From: Glycine soja | Taxonomy: Eukaryota > Streptophyta > Magnoliopsida > Fabales > Fabaceae | Assembly: GCF_004193775.1 (NCBI RefSeq) | Contig: NC_041016.1 | Location: forward strand, 9,883,395-9,947,394 | Reading direction: 5' to 3' | DNA length: 64,000 bases | Shown: positions 1 to 12,861 of the stretch, one piece after another | Position numbering within the stretch: position 1 is the first letter of the stretch | Layout of the letters: each line of letters begins with the position of its first letter | The notes under the pieces: model-generated | What the model saw: the letters and a program-made list of their open reading frames with translations, nothing else | Told to the model about the DNA's origin: nothing | The model's database searches: none | Translations under genes and position numbers: made by a program

Positions 1-379
1 CATTTAAAATGAATTACTTTGTTAAAAGTATCCATCTAAACTCAGGGTCATGAATCATGAAGAGGCTAGGAGGAAAAAATGTTGGTGGTAAGGTACTGGG
101 CTTCTTCTACTAGTTTAATTTTGATTAAGGATGTGAGGGATTTTTTGAGATTCATCGGTTGTAATGGAGGATAATGCTAGTCCCCTAGTAGTATCAATCA
201 TAGCAGGACCTGTTTTGTTATGTTCTTTATTTTGTTTGGAAAACCAAGTTGGTAACTATTAGCTTTCCTACATGTACTGGCGAAGTTGTTTTCAATGGTA
301 AGAACTTTGATTAGAATGTGGGAGCATAGCTATGTTTGAGATGGTGTGGACTAGTTATAGTTTCATATTGCATTTGATA

Positions 380-587
380 GATTGAATTATGAAATTAGTT
401 GATTTTGGGCATCGGGCTCCTTGTAAATATGGGGATGTGGTATATATGATGTTGTTTGGACTAGTTCATGTCATAATGTCATTCATATCAGATCTCCACG
501 ACATGGCATGGGTTTCAATTGTTGCGGCCATAATATCCTTTACATACTCATCTATTGGACTTGGACTTGGCATCACAACAATAATAG
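380..587 (+). pseudogene. Amino-acid permease (AAP family) exon relic
   Basis: The reading frame from about position 389 resembles one internal exon of plant amino-acid/H+ symporters of the AAP/AAAP family. The stretch APCKYGD is followed by a hydrophobic segment, then MAWVSIVAA and SFTYSSIGLGLGI, and ends at a plausible donor (ATAATAG|GTAAGG, near 587). A weak IAGP-like match to an earlier AAP segment lies near 205, but stop codons follow it. No downstream exon was found, so this is most likely a decayed fragment of a transporter gene. It could also be the tail of a gene that begins before the window. The family assignment is from memory of AAP sequences. Confidence 0.6.
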
Positions 588-729
588 GTAAGGTTCATTT
601 TCACAATTGGAATTTAGGTTTTGTTTACTTGTCCATTCAAGCCTTTTGATCATTGAAGCAACACGATGAAGGGGAAAAAACAAGTACTATTATAATAAAA
701 CCTAAATGTAGTTGCTGAAAACATATTAA

Positions 730-1035
730 ATGCCAAAATATGTGGATATTGGAGTTTGCTAATTCAAAAAAAATAAATTGAAAATCAATACAAAACCAAT
801 TTGATTCTTAAAACAATTTTAAACTAGTTTGGAACCAGTTCAGAATCGGTTCGACTCTGAAAACAATTATAAACTGGTTCAAAATCAATTTAGTTTAGAA
901 ACTAGTTTAGAATTGATTTTCTAAAATCAATTGAACTAGATCGTAAATCAGTTCGCAATTTCAAGTTAAAAATCAAACTAGTTAAACCAGTTCAAAAATC
1001 AATCTGATTTGGTTTTTTTTTTCAAACCGATTTTT
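730..1035. repeat. Degenerate repeat rich in AACYRGTT palindromes
   Basis: About 300 bases of loosely repeated text built from variants of AAACTAGTTT, GAACCAGTTC, AATCGGTT and AAACTGGTTC, separated by AAAATCAATT-like spacers. The units are imperfect and irregularly spaced, so this looks like an old, diverged tandem repeat. It has no coding potential. Confidence 0.5.
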
Positions 1036-1973
1036 GCATAGCCTTAGTCAAAGGGGCTTTAGCAGTTTGTCATTAGAAGAGTTTCATGTTGTCCACCATG
1101 CAGCTGAGTGGTCATGTATATAAGCACTCCATTGTTTCAAGTAATGAAGAAGTGTAAAAGCTCATAAAAGAGAGCATGCCTTGTAGAGGAGACTTGGTTT
1201 CATAGAATGGTCTTGGAGTTGGAGTAAGAGCATGTTTGAGAATTTTTTACAAAATCATGTTTGAGATAAAAGTAATTTGGTCAATGGATCAAGATTCTTA
1301 TTTGCATTCATTTTGCTTTTATTTATTGGATTTACATTGGAATGTCATAGTATTTTCAATAACAAATCAAACATGCACTAAGTATGTAAGGCAAGGTAAA
1401 AGTTAGACACTTTTCAGTCAAGTATAAGTGGGATTAGGGTGTTGAGGTACATTGCTAAGGTAGTGTTTGGAACCGCTGAAAGTTCAGATGTGAAAGTAAT
1501 GCAACAATGAATTGGACTGAAAGTACTATAGTTATGTTATTTGAAAAACATGAAATCAGGGTTGAAAGAGATTATAATGATGTGACACTCACATGAACAA
1601 CTCTTACCTCAAAAATAGATAAAAAAAATCTATAATAGAAAATGGTCAATCCAAATCTGTCATTCCTTTTTTTTTTTTTTTTTACGTGAAATCGTATTAG
1701 CCTTTTTCCTATAACGTTAAAATGTTTCTCTCTTTTTTATTAAATCATTAAACACATAATGAATTATGGTGAAAATATTCATTTTCTTTTTTTAAAAAAA
1801 TAAACCAGGGCATATAATTGGACATAATTAATAGTATGTGTCTTATTTTTATTTTATTACAACATTAATTTAATTTTTTAAAAAACTTTTGTCGAGTAAT
1901 TTTTTTTCCAAAGTTGGGATAAAATTAAAATTTCATAATTGTTTAATTTTAATTTTTTTCTTTAATTAAATCT
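1036..1973. other. Intergenic, no gene recognised
   Basis: AT-rich sequence with homopolymer T and A runs (for example near 1668-1683). No open frame resembles a known protein and no RNA gene is visible. Confidence 0.6.
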
Positions 1974-2914
1974 TGAGTAAATTACATTCATATTCTCCTG
2001 TACTTTTTTCCCAAATTGCACACACTCTTCCCTTCTTGCACCCTCCAAAAACATTCTTATTTGTTTAGTTCACATTATTCTCAAACCTTTTTCTTTTTAA
2101 ACACTGTTTAATAATTTAACAGATGACTTTTAGGAAAAATTTATGTTTAAAATATCATCATCTTCTTCCTCTTAACTCCATAAAAGACATATATCATTTT
2201 CAACCTGAAAATATTTTAACACTCTTTCTTCTCCTTTTTTTTCTAATTGAACGTGAACCCAACTTTTTGTTGGACGTGAACCTACCTTGTGTTAACACCC
2301 TTTCTTCTTCTTTTTTTAGTTCAGTTTTTTGTGTGTGTGTTGGATCGTTTGGTTGCTGCATTTTTGTTGGACTATGGTTCCAGCAATGCCTATTGATTGA
2401 ATATGGTATTTTGTTTCAAAATTTAGTGTTCTGCTTCTGCATTTGTTTTTTTAACTCCTTTCTTTGAAATATTTATTTTTGATGGTTAAGTGTTTGATAT
2501 AATGTCTCAATCAAGAGCTACAACTTCTTCAAGTATTAAAGGAAAAACTATAATTGCGAAGGTCTATTCACATGGTCAATTATTAATTTGTTATTGAGTA
2601 TTTAATAACGATGATAGAGGAATTTTGTCTGCTCACATGTTTTAATAGACGCTAGTTAACGACCAAGTTAGCAGAAGGGATTAAAAGTTGGAGTAGAAGT
2701 AATATAAAAAGGGTGAGGTATCGGATGCAATTTGAGAAACAATGAAGGGATGAATGTAACAAAAATGTTAAGGTAATTTCATCTGTTCACATATTATTTT
2801 AATTAACGTTAGTTAGCAATGTTAATAGAAAGTAGATAGAAGTAATATAAAAAAGAAATAAGTATCATGTATAATTTGAAAAAAATACATAAAATACCAA
2901 TGTATTTTACTCTT
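1974..2914. mobile_element. Candidate non-autonomous element with short terminal inverted repeats
   Basis: The left end reads TTGAGTAAATTACATTCATA. The reverse complement of the right end reads AAGAGTAAAATACATTGGTAT, and the similarity continues inward for about 60 bases. The right half holds the same text twice (about 2620-2760 and 2775-2900), each copy with AGTAGAAGTAATATAAAAA-like sequence. An internal ATG at 2502 opens MSQSRATTSSSIKGKTIIAK, which recalls the N-terminus of small GRF-zinc-finger proteins often carried by legume transposons; no zinc finger follows. Target duplications are not clear. Confidence 0.4.
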
Positions 2915-5759
2915 AAATTGTTTATCTATTTTACATTCTCTCTTATTTTTATCAATTAATTTTTTTACCCTTTTCATCCCTCACAATTTTATTCCTTTTC
3001 ATCTTTTTCCATTCCTCTTTATTAAACACATCGCATCTGTCACCATATTAACATCATGAGCAACATAGGAAACTTGACACTGTTGAGTCTTTCCACTGAG
3101 AGTAAAATATTGGATGGCAGATGGTTTTTAGAAATTAACAAGGATAACACTAAAAAAGAAAATCTATTTAATCATACGTTAATTTTATTAACTTATCAAA
3201 CCAAAGTTAGTACTAATATTTTCAAAAAACTATTTAATCAAACACATCAGATAATTTATATTTCCAGATAAACTAATCAATTAACCTATAAATTATTTCA
3301 TTATCTTACGAAATACTACTATATATTTAATGGTTCAACTATAATTTCGTAGCAAATGCAGCAACCAAAATAAATGATACCAGAAAATTTCATAAATGCT
3401 ATTGCTTTTTTTTTATTTATGAATTATGAAGTTACGAGTAATAACTGAATACTAATTTAAATTTTTTAAAACTTATAACTAAAAGGACGACATTATATAT
3501 TGTATTTTTTTAGTCCAATGTCACTTTAAATTCAAAGACAATCCCATGATGTAACCAGTTGATAACCTATTATTTCATCATTAAACTCTGTACCAAATCT
3601 CATTAACTATTTTTCTTTTTGGGTTTTAAGTCCAATATAATCCAACCAATCCCATAAAAATGGATAGCAACAAGCTTGCAATTACAGTCATAAGATAACG
3701 TGACAGGAATGGAAAAGTCAAAAGTCAAAAGTCAATTCCTTCTGACATAACCTTCTAGATGTGGGAAGATGAGTGATTTGATTTGGTCCTATGTAATGTT
3801 GTAGAAGAAGAATATGCCATTGGTTTATTTTGTTGCATTTGATTTTTGTTGAATTTAAATTCTGTTTTTCTTCTTCTTACGTACAAATGCATCACAAGTT
3901 TGCACGCGCTTTGTTGTATTTGAAATCTATGCTCCTATCTGCGTACAAATGCATCACACTGAATTGTTTAGCGCGTGGCCGCGTTGACTGCTAGACGGCT
4001 CCAAATACTTTAAGGAAAAAAAATATGCTTAGTCTATGTTTTAGAAGGTGACAAAATTTTCATTTTAAATATTCAGATTTGAGTGCAATAAAAATTACAA
4101 GGCGACAAAGTTTTTCTTTTTAATACTTTTTTATTTTAAAATAGAATGCAGCATTCTACTTAAAAACCTTCAAAAATTAATTCCTAATTTAAGATTGTGT
4201 TTGACCTTGGGAACGAAAGAAGAAAAATAATATTAAAGAAAATTTTCATATTTTTTTATGAGACTCACATTTTTTATACTTTAATTAAAAAAATTTCTTA
4301 TATTTTTATCCTCTAAATTAAACATACTCTGAAAAAAATTACATTACTTATTCCTTGGTTGGAATGTTTTAGCTACCAAAATATTATAAGTGGCGGTATG
4401 TTTGGGAGTAACTATTTTTATAAAAACAATTACTAATTTCTTAAAATCGATAAACTAAGTAATTATTCTTAATAATTGATTCATCGTACACCTAAAATTA
4501 GTAAGTTTTTATCTTGTATTAGTAATAAAAAATTAAAATATACAAAAGCTTGATAAGTCAATTTAAAATGAATTTAGTTAGAATTTTGATATTATGATAT
4601 TTTTTATTACGTTAATCAATCATCAATTGCTATATTATTAAAAATCATCCATTGGTTACTATTTTAAAGGCCGCAATATAGTGTTATTTCATTAGTAATA
4701 TAAAAATTTCACATTAATAATATATCAAAATTAAATTTAATTAAAATATACTTATAATATAAAATTATTTTACTTATTTATCACTTTATGTATATAAATT
4801 AGAATAATTATCTTAACAATTGAACGAGAGCATTTTCAAAAAGTTTTTTCTACAAGAGGCTAAAGTGTCTAAGGATTTTTTTTTTATTATCTTATCTTGT
4901 TGAATCTATCATTTTAATATCCTCAATTCTAATTTAAATTTCAACACTTTTTTATTTTTTTTAAGGATTAATTAAGTTTTTAGTCTTTCAATTTTTAAAT
5001 TATAATTTCTAGTTTTTTTTATTAATTTTTGTTAGTATATTTAGTTTCTTATTTATTTTTATTATTCAAAATTAGTCACTGTCCATTTTAGTTCTTCATT
5101 TATTTTATATTTAAGATTAATTTTCAACAATAGAAAAAAATAAGATACTAAAAATAACTAAAAAAAATTTCAAAGACTAAAATTGATGATAAAAAATTAA
5201 TAGAAGACTAAAAGTTATAAAAAAAACTTTTTGGAGAATTAAAATTTGGAACTAAAAAAATTTGAGGGACTAAAAACTTAATTAACTTTTTTTGTTTATA
5301 ATTAAAAAATATTACTTTCACAATACAAAATATTTATCATAATTCTATAATGTTTATTGTAAACTTTAATTATAATATAATTTATATATCAAAGAATATT
5401 TATTTAGTATAAATATTAATTATAAAATAAACATTATTCTGTATAATGTACTTACGTGTGAAAATACTAATACTATATTTTTACTTAGTTTGAATACATA
5501 TTCCTTCATTTTTTTTTTTCTTTGGGTGTTCTTCTTGACAACATTGCATTCAACCCAACCACTTTTTTGCAAAGCCACCATACAATTTTTTTTCTCACCC
5601 TTCGTTTCTTCCTCAAAACTATAATAAAATAAAACAAATATACAAAATTTCAAAAATAAAAATATAAGAAGAAGACGAAGGTACCTTGTTTGAAGTTTGA
5701 AAAAACGAAACATTTGTGAAGTAGACGAAAGTTTTGGTGATTTTTCGTTGCCTTCCGCG
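2915..5759. other. Intergenic, AT-rich, MITE-like debris
   Basis: No coding region is supported. Around 4190-4340 there is a Tourist-like block with GTGTTTGA at one end and an inverted TTAAACATAC at the other. The final 350 bases before the VTT gene are the likely promoter of that gene. Open frames here are low-complexity and match nothing recognised. Confidence 0.5.
4970..5292. mobile_element. Small foldback MITE-like element
   Basis: The left arm carries TTAATTAAGTTTTTAGTC. The right arm carries the inverted GGGACTAAAAACTTAATTAA, with further weak complementarity inward over about 100 bases (TTTTAGTCTT against AAGACTAAAA). Such elements are common in plant intergenic DNA. Target duplications are not resolved. 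Confidence 0.5.
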
Positions 5760-7235
5760 TTGAACTTCTTCCCTTCCCCGCCACCTCTTCCGCCGTCCAC
5801 GGCGGTTTCCGCCTTACTCCGACGGCCAAGCTCCGCGGAAGTTGCTAACTCGTAAGCCTTTTCGCTTCTCTCAGTTTATCACAACACTCTCCGATTCTTC
5901 TTCTTCTTCTCTTTCTCTTTTGCTGGTGAGTTTCACAATTTCTAAGGATATTTTATTTTGTTATACTTTATTTATAGGTTCTTATCGAAAAAAATGAAAA
6001 GATAAATTTACGTTTGTTTCATTAATTGCGGGCATTGAAGAGGGAGGCGCCTTGGGTTTTTAAATTTTTATAGTAATTCATTGAAGTGGAAAAAAGTTAA
6101 ATTTAAGTGATGTTATGGAGATTTAATGTTCAAAGGGAGTGGCTTAGTTAGTTCAATTAAACCTATCTCTCTAGTTTGGGAAATTTTGGCTTCAACACCT
6201 TGAAGAAGCTCTCAAGTGATTAGAGAGGTGAGTGCCATCTGTTTGTTATTTGGATTATTGAAAGTTGAAAGTCTTTTAGGATAAATAAAAATTTTGTTTG
6301 GGTTTTCAAATAAAAGGGGACCAGCTTTGGTGCTGAGATTTTTAGGGCTCTGAATTCTTCTTTTGGTTGGCCCTTTCTTCATTGAATTAGTTCTTTAGGG
6401 CTCTTGCAAGGATCATATGTGTACAAAAAAGGGGGTTGAAAAAAGAAAGAAAACAAAAGCTTTTAGGGCTATTTGGAGTCTTTGATATTTTCCAATCAGT
6501 CTCCTTTATTCAGATGCTTTTTACTGCAGACATGCACAAATTCTGTTTTTGCTTAGGATATTATATAGCTTCTGAACAGTTTTTAAACATTTCTTTTTTT
6601 GGGGTTAAATTCTGTGGCCCATATCTATATGCAGTTTGCTACAGTCTAACAGTGGCAGTTTTGCCGCAGCATGGTTTTATTGGATGTAAATAGTGAGGCA
6701 ATGTTGCGATCTCTGCGTAATTTCTAACTCATTCAGTGTTATGCCTTAAGGAAAATTTATTCTGGCCATAGTATGAAAGGAATTTTATACATATAGTAAC
6801 TCTTGTAGCTTGCTTACTTTGTTCTGCTACTGTTTGCCTTGTTATTATATCTCCAAACAGGAGTATACCCTACTACATTTCTGGAACTCGACAGTTGACA
6901 CTTCCAACCTCTTTCAAAGTCATCCAGAATTCTTCACCTGTGTATAGTTAGAACTTAGAAGTCATGTTGTATCTTCTTAAGCATCCTTGTTTTACTTTTT
7001 GGTTATTAGCTGTCTCTTCTGTTGTCATATAATGTGAATGTTAATTGGCCGCAATTTGGCTAGAGAATTTTTGGTCTTAGTCTTTAAGGTAGATTAACTT
7101 TTTTTCTAATGCCATGTGATTGTTCTTGCTTGATTTAAGTATGTAGAATCAAACGTTCACTTTGAATTTTTAATCAATCTCAGCATCATGCTTATGTTGT
7201 GTTTTTGTTTCAGTTCATAGTCCTCTGGCATCACA
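5760..7235 (+). other. 5' UTR of the VTT-domain gene, with an intron
   Basis: A CT-rich leader runs to about 5925. A plausible donor (GCTG|GTGAGT) begins at 5926, and an acceptor (TTTCAG) ends at 7213, just ahead of the ATG at 7236. A long leader intron of about 1.29 kb fits both sites. The transcription start is not determined; the pyrimidine-rich stretch at 5895-5922 is typical of plant leaders. Confidence 0.5.
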
Positions 7236-9344
7236 ATGATGACACCGGAATCATTGGAGGAGTTGGAAAAACATGCAATCTCGGGTCATCATGTGAGGGG
7301 GAATAGTGAATATGTTAGACTTGCCATATCGGATGAACCGAGGGCTGTTGAAACTGAAATGCTACAGCCTCTAGCAGACTCAAGAATGAAATCTTTCATG
7401 TGGTGGATTAAAGTCTTTTTATGGTGCTTTATCATTGTTATACTTGGTCTTGTTATATTGAAATGGGGAGTGCCATTTACTTTTGAAAAGGTACTTCCTC
7501 TTGCTTTACAATTGTTCTGGTACCAGAGTTTCTTTTCTTGATGCATGTTTACTGGGGATGTGGGCTTTGCAATTCCTATTCAGAAATTAATCAATACTGT
7601 GCTGTTTGGCTGTTGTGGATTTATTTGATATTCATAAAATTATGTCATTCGTGTGTCACTTTCTGGCTCCTAATTGTTTTTAACTGAAACATTTTATATG
7701 ACAATGATATTTAAAGTTTGACATTTTCCTTGGCATCACATCTTTATGTATTTGGTTATTATTTCCAATTAGATTAATAGAACCACTAGTTCTTTGTTCT
7801 CTCCCACTTTATATAATTATATGGCTTCAGTTTGCAGTTTGCTATGTTTCAATTTATGTATGATCTCATGCTGTCAATGCTATATTTTTTTCTTTAACTC
7901 TAGTTTGCAGACATTTTATAGTTTAGTCCTTATGAGTATCATATCACGAAATGACTTATGGTAATAAACTTGAAGAGGTTTGGGAACTGCATAAATATTG
8001 AAATTTTTGCTATTGCCTTTGAACTAGCTTAGATCAATATTTTAATTCTTGTGGAATAGCTTACACTCCACATGGTTGCTGTTACTTCATATTTTGAAGC
8101 TTGGCCTTTCTATTTTTTTTTTTGTAGGTCCTTTATCCAATCATGGAGTGGGAAGCAACTACCTTTGGCCGTCCAGTTCTTGCCCTTGTACTTGTTGCTT
8201 CTCTGGCTTTATTCCCAGTATTTTTTATCCCTTCTGGCCCTTCCATGTGGTTGGCTGGGATGATTTTTGGTTATGGCCTTGGCTTTGTTATAATAATGAT
8301 TGGAACAACCATTGGGATGGTCCTCCCTTACTTAATTGGACTAATTTTCCGTGACCGCATTCATGTAAGTCATTTTGTTTCTCATATGATAAATGGTCTA
8401 GATTGGTGTTGTTTTTCGTTTTCTTTTAAGTTGTTTTTTCTTTGAGTTTCTGTTTATGCTCTTTATTTATATATGGTTCAGCAATGGTTAAAGAGATGGC
8501 CCAAGAATGCTGCAATGATTAGGCTTGCTGGGGAAGGAAGCTGGTTCCATCAATTTCAAGTAGTTGCTCTATTTAGAGTTTCACCTTTTCCATATACCAT
8601 ATTCAACTATGCTGTAGTAGTGACAAATATGAGGTTTTGGCCGTACTTATGTGGATCAATAGCAGGAATGGTGCCAGAAGCTTTCATTTACATCTACAGG
8701 TCCGTTCTTTCGTATTTTGTCTTTTATGGTATGTTTGGATGGGTGGCAGGGGCGGAGGGCAAGATTTTCTTAAGGGGGAAGATAATTTTTTTTAAAAATA
8801 TACTTACAAATATAATTATGAAGTATTTTCTTAAAAAGGGTTACTTTTTCATTTTGACTAAACAATTATCCTTGTTTGAAAATTGAGATATTTTCATGTC
8901 TTGACATTTTGACAACCCCCTCCCCAAATTTCCTCCTCATACCTCCAAGGGAAAAAAATGGTCAGAGTCAAACTTTCTGAAGTTTGTTTGAATACAGACA
9001 TATATGACTATGGGAATAAAATATGCTTTGTTTGATCCCGGGATATGGCTGAATCCATAGCATGTTTTCCTTATTAATCTTTGGTAATACATCTATGTTT
9101 TTCTCATTTGAGCAGTGGTCGATTAATAAGGACTTTGGCAGACGCACAGTATGGGAAGCACCAATTGACCACTGTGGAAATCGTGTATAACATTATTTCA
9201 TTTATTGTTGCTGTTGTTACCACCATTGCCTTCACTGTTTATGCAAAAAGGACCTTAAATGAACTCAAGATTGCAGAGGCCAATCAGGAAGCTGCCTCTG
9301 TATCTGGGAGTGGTAATCTTGAGATGGAGAAAGGTTCCCATTGA
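7236..9344 (+). CDS. TVP38/TMEM64 (VTT/DedA-type) membrane protein
   Basis: Four coding exons, 7236-7490, 8128-8364, 8482-8699 and 9116-9344 (stop included), give 312 aa with all phases closing. The protein has an acidic soluble N-terminus of about 50 residues and then a membrane segment ([20 protein letters not shown]). The VTT/SNARE-associated core follows, with [19 protein letters not shown], the charged [14 protein letters not shown] loop, the amphipathic [17 protein letters not shown] and the signature [11 protein letters not shown]. Exon 4 encodes a last helix and a short acidic tail. Relatives in plants are annotated as SNARE-associated Golgi proteins; animal members (TMEM41B, VMP1) are lipid scramblases of the secretory pathway. 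The exact role here is unknown. A polyadenylation-like AATAAA occurs near 9527. The ATG was chosen because it is the first after the leader intron and matches the family start. Confidence 0.9.
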
Positions 9345-9889
9345 AAGGCCTCATCAAATTTCCCACGACAGTGTACATTTATGTATAAAAATTGGGTTAG
9401 GACTACATGTACCATAGTGTTTTTCACCCTCCCACTTAGGCCATTTATTGATTATTGGAATGAGTATGTAGGGTAGAAAAGTCTGCAAATGCACCAATCG
9501 GGTAAACATGATAAACGGCTGTTTATAATAAATTGGAAAGAGCTTTACTAACGTTTTTTATTTTTATTTTTTATAAAATGAGAAATTAACGATATATTTA
9601 TTCTTAAACTTTAGTAATTGAGATGTAGTGTAAATTAAACCAAAGGAGTGTATCTTTATTTTACAAATAATATCATTCTAAGGAGGGGTGTGCCACTTTG
9701 GGTAAAGAATTATAACATTCTCTTCATATTTGTCTTATAAAATGTATACGTCCTCGCCCGTCGGGACCAGCAGAGCAACAATTTCCATTATTTATTAGAT
9801 AAATAGGATTATATTAATTTCTAAAGATAAAACAATACAAATATACAATATTAACTTTTACCATACCACAAGGGGCTTAGCCTCTCTGT
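9345..9889. other. 3' UTR of the VTT gene and short spacer
   Basis: Holds the trailer of the VTT gene, with an AATAAA-like signal at about 9527, then AT-rich spacer with no gene. Confidence 0.5.
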
Positions 9890-11180
9890 GCACTTGCAAC
9901 CCATGAACAATAAGATTTCATTGATGATGGATTTTGATTTTCTTCGAATTGAAAACTGAAGAAGTTAGATAAAATATAAGATTTCAATGCATACATTACA
10001 TCTCTTTTCATCATACAAAAATTGGAATTTTTATTGAAATTTTTGAAAAATAAAGGCGGGAATTTTATGTAGATTCAGAGGTGGGAAATGTTATATATCT
10101 TTGTTCTTCTTGTTGTTATTACTATTATTATTTTATTATCAGTTTTGACTTTGGTAAATTTGCTTCTTTTTTTTCAACAGTAAATCTAATCTAATGGTGT
10201 TTGGTTATATATTGTTATTATAATGATTGATTCTTGTTTGGCCTTGGATGGAAGCTTAATCAGTGGTCATTGTTAATCCTTTAAATTTGCAAATATGTTG
10301 AATTTAGAGTCAAACATTCTCTCTACCTAGTAAAATAAAGTAAAGAGACACTAAGTAGAGAGAATGTTAAATTTAAAGTGAAACATTCTATCCAAATGGG
10401 TCAAGTTCTATAATAAATACACTTTGGTATCCTAGAGTATATATATCTCATTAATTATAGAATGTTAGACAAGCAATTTACATTCACATTAAATAAAGAG
10501 ACACAACTGCAAGCATTAGAATTATTTGTTATGTGTCATTTTGCAAATAAAGTAAAGAGACACTAAGTGGAGAGAATGTTTCATTGTAAATTCAACATGT
10601 TTGCAAATTTAAAGGATTAACAATGACTACCAATTAAGCTTCCATCCAAGGCCAAACAAGAATCAATCATTATAATAACAATATATAACCCAATACCATT
10701 AGATTAGATTTACTGTTGAAAAAACACAAATAAATGCAAATTTACCAAAGTAAAAATTGATAATAAAATAATAATCATAATAACAACAGCAGCAAGAACA
10801 AAGATATATAACCCTTCCCACCTTTGAATTTACATAAAATTCTAGCCTTTATTTTTTAAAAAGTTCAATAAACATTCCAAGGCCAAACAATAATCAATCA
10901 TTATAATAAGGGTATATAACCCAATACTAGTGGATTAGATATACTGTTTAAAAAACATGGAACATATGAAAATTTAAAGTTAAAATTGACGATAATAATC
11001 ATAATATATAACTCTTCTCACCCCGAATCTAATTAAAATTCTCGCCTTTATTTCACTAAAAACTTAATAAAAATACCCATTTTTTTATATTATGAGTAGA
11101 GATGTAATATAAGCATTGAAATCTTAGACGTTACCTAGCTTCTTGAGTTTCATTATGAAGAAAATCAAAATCCCTGTTTG
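9890..11180. mobile_element. Foldback element with one left arm and two right arms
   Basis: A left arm of roughly 9900-10400 is inverted and repeated at about 10540-10870, and part of it again at about 10870-11175. Shared text includes TTGGCCTTGGATGGAAGCTT, TATAATGATTGATT, AATCTAATCTAATGG and AAATAAAGGCGGGAATTTTA with their inverted copies. The short spacer between the main arms holds a second pair of AAGTAAAGAGACACTAAGT copies. It has no coding capacity. It sits between the convergent VTT and MLO genes and is probably a non-autonomous foldback transposon. Target duplications were not found. Confidence 0.7.
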
Positions 11181-12458
11181 AAGCAATGTCAAATCTATGT
11201 GAACAAGTGTTGTAACTTGAATGACGATGTGAGATTGAGATGACAATTGAGGGAGGTCGAGGAAGGTCCAAGTCTAAACTGCTTTAGGTGTCACTTGCAC
11301 GTTATCGGGTGGGTCGATTATCCTAACTATAGTCACATAATTCGTTCAACTGAATAGAGAACCGCGAACTGATTTGTGTGTATCAATCCACGGTTCTTTT
11401 ACAAACCGATACTCCCAAATTCGTACTTTATTTTGTCAAGGTGAAAAATGGAAAATATTGCAATCAATATGTGTTCAATTTGGCAGTGAAAAGTTTGCAT
11501 GAATGAAAGATCAAGAATGGGAAAGATTGTGAGTAGTGAGACATTGTGCTGCGTAAGGCAGAGCGTGTCTAGGTTAGGCAAACAAAAGCTGAGAATGGAA
11601 GTTAAACAGTAAGAGAAATGAAAAGATTTTGATTTTACTCAAGAGTTATAAACTTCTAGTTGCAGAATGATTTTGTGTATCTGTGGCTACTTTTCTTGAT
11701 AAAAGTACAATAAATAATCTCAAATGTTAAACGTCAGCATAATAAATAATATTTATTATTAAAGGTCGCTAGAATAAAGTAACATTAATTATTAACAGGC
11801 TAGCAAACAAAATAAAATAAAAATATTAATTATTAAAGGCTAGCAGAACAAATTGATATTGATAATAATGTTTACATTATATATGTAAATTTATAGTTTT
11901 TTACAAGATAAAAAATTGATTGGTACTATTTTATAAATTCAAATAGTTTACAAAATATAGCAACTGTGTATACTTTAGGGAGGTCTCTCACTTAGAAGGG
12001 GAAATGGTTTAGTAGTTGAAGAAAAAGCAGTGAAATAGGATGGTATCCAAGAATAAGATAGAACTGTTGCTGCAAAACCAAACACAATTAGAAAAAATAA
12101 TAAAGGCTAAGTTGGGGACTAGGTTGCTCTCTTTTAAGACATTTCACATTTCTGTTTGAAGTGTGCAATAGTCTACAACCTCGTCATCTCCAAAATGAGT
12201 TAGAACTCTCTCTGCACATAAACTAACACCCACACAAAGCTCCAAATTGCTCCAAAACTCACAAAAATTAAAAAACAATTTTTTCAATTTATTATTTTCG
12301 TTCAGCTACTGTTCCCTTTATATATTCTATCGGTCATGTCTCTAGCTTGAAAAAGGTTTTATGACCATTAAAACCAAATATTCTAACAGACCAATAACTA
12401 GTGTATGCCTTTTTAAAGCTCTAGCGTGATTTTAATATTTTTTCAGGTCTACACGTAC

Positions 12459-12502
<44 letters not shown>

Positions 12503-12770
12503 AAATGACATTCAAATCACATAAAGCAAAAAATATATTTAAGTCATTTAAAAAATTTATTGACAACCAAAAATATATTTGTCATTTTAAAAAATAAAAA
12601 CAAAAAATCATGTACGGACTACTAAGAGTCTGTGAGAGCTTGAGTGCTGAAATGCGTAAGCTTCACACAGTAGCTTCATTTGATAAATAATTTGCTTTTA
12701 AATAACTAACAATATGTTTAAGAATGTAGCTGAACTATTGGTGTGTCCCCTTTACAATCATGATGAATTC
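11181..12770. other. Intergenic region downstream of MLO
   Basis: No gene is supported. The segment at about 11200-11420 is less AT-rich than its surroundings and may be transposon-derived, but I could not name it. The interval contains a TA microsatellite and probably the MLO 3' flank. Confidence 0.5.
12462..12500. repeat. (TA)n microsatellite
   Basis: An uninterrupted run of about 19 TA units. Confidence 0.95.
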
Positions 12771-12861
12771 ATGCTAACAAGAAATAAGAACCAAATTATT
12801 GTATTTTTTTATATAAAAATCATTATAAAACCAATTAGTAATGTTGTATTGATGACACTTT

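Noticed and set aside
5420..5800. 126-codon minus-strand frame upstream of the VTT gene
   Set aside because: Low-complexity Lys/Phe-rich translation of promoter and leader DNA.
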